Origin: Aptenodytes patagonicus
Taxonomy: Eukaryota; Chordata; Aves; Sphenisciformes; Spheniscidae
Direction: 5' to 3'
NCBI RefSeq assembly: GCF_965638725.1
Contig: NC_134951.1
Coordinates: 104,555,811 to 104,619,810 of the forward strand
Length of the DNA: 64,000 bases
Below are positions 63,913 through 64,000 of the stretch, in pieces (within the stretch, counting starts at the first letter, position 1; each line of letters starts with the position of its first letter). Position numbers and translations under genes: made by a program. The notes below the pieces were generated by a model. That model ran no database searches. It was not told where the DNA came from and was given only the letters and a program-made list of their open reading frames with translations.

Positions 63913-63942
63913 ATTCATGCTTCCTTCTGCCCTTGCCCATAG

Positions 63943-64000
63943 TCGGATCAAAAGCAATGTGGACGGAAGGTACTTGGTGGACGGTGTCCCTTTCAGCTGC
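63943..64000 (+). CDS. PRPH2: PRPH2 exon 2, 5' part (cut by the window end)
   Basis: The first base completes Asp codon 194 (GA from exon 1, T here), and the frame then reads RIKSNVDGRYLVDGVPFSC, the conserved part of the second loop around residues 195-213. C213 is one of the loop cysteines. The rest of the exon and exon 3, with the fourth membrane helix and C terminus, lie beyond the window. Confidence 0.96.

Larger units (their letters stand above)
61165..63942 (+). other. PRPH2: PRPH2 intron 1
   Basis: A 2778-bp intron with GTAAGT donor and CCCATAG acceptor. It contains a degraded possible repeat (62760-62940) and a TG-rich tract (63892-63912) about 30 bases before the acceptor. No other gene is seen. 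Confidence 0.85.

Noticed and set aside
1-64000. CRISPR arrays, prokaryotic operons, tRNA or rRNA genes
   Set aside because: No regularly spaced repeats, ribosome-binding-site-led gene strings, cloverleaf or rRNA-like sequences were seen; the DNA is vertebrate.

Overview
This window is nuclear DNA from a bird, most likely a neoavian. The evidence is vertebrate multi-exon genes with GT-AG introns, several CR1 LINE fragments, a complete solo LTR of a family I recognise from neoavian genomes, and proteins that align closely to human BICRAL, TBCC and PRPH2. The order BICRAL - TBCC - PRPH2 and the relative strands match the syntenic block on human chromosome 6p21.1. No prokaryotic or organellar genes are present.

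Layout. Positions 1-4673 are AT-rich and hold the probable BICRAL 3' UTR and downstream DNA. The minus-strand BICRAL coding exons run from 22572 (start) to 4674 (stop). Eleven coding exons could be placed to the base; they sum to 3270 nt (1089 codons plus stop). From about 22.6 to 48.4 kb lies what I infer to be the long 5'-UTR intron(s) of BICRAL. It contains CR1 fragments, a small hAT-like MITE with an exact 8-bp target duplication, and two GC-rich islands (36.1-36.5 and 38.2-38.55 kb) with minus-strand splice donors that could be alternative promoters. A larger CpG island (about 47.9-49.5 kb) is the head-to-head promoter of BICRAL (minus) and the single-exon gene TBCC (plus, 48754-49773). 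Positions 49774-60583 are intergenic and carry the solo LTR (56399-56954). PRPH2 (plus) begins at 60584. Its exon 1 and intron 1 are complete, and the first 58 bases of exon 2 end the window.

The three genes do not form one pathway. BICRAL is a subunit of the non-canonical BAF (GBAF) chromatin remodeller. TBCC is the GTPase-activating cofactor of the tubulin-folding machinery. PRPH2 is the photoreceptor disc-rim tetraspanin. BICRAL and TBCC are coupled physically by the shared divergent promoter.

I found no undescribed multi-gene system. The most notable non-genic observations are a 34-bp segment (46321-46354) that looks stitched from two separate upstream donors, the intact hAT-like MITE, the candidate alternative BICRAL promoters, a BICRAL exon pair that can only be skipped in frame together, and lysine at PRPH2 residue 172, where human has the disease-associated arginine.
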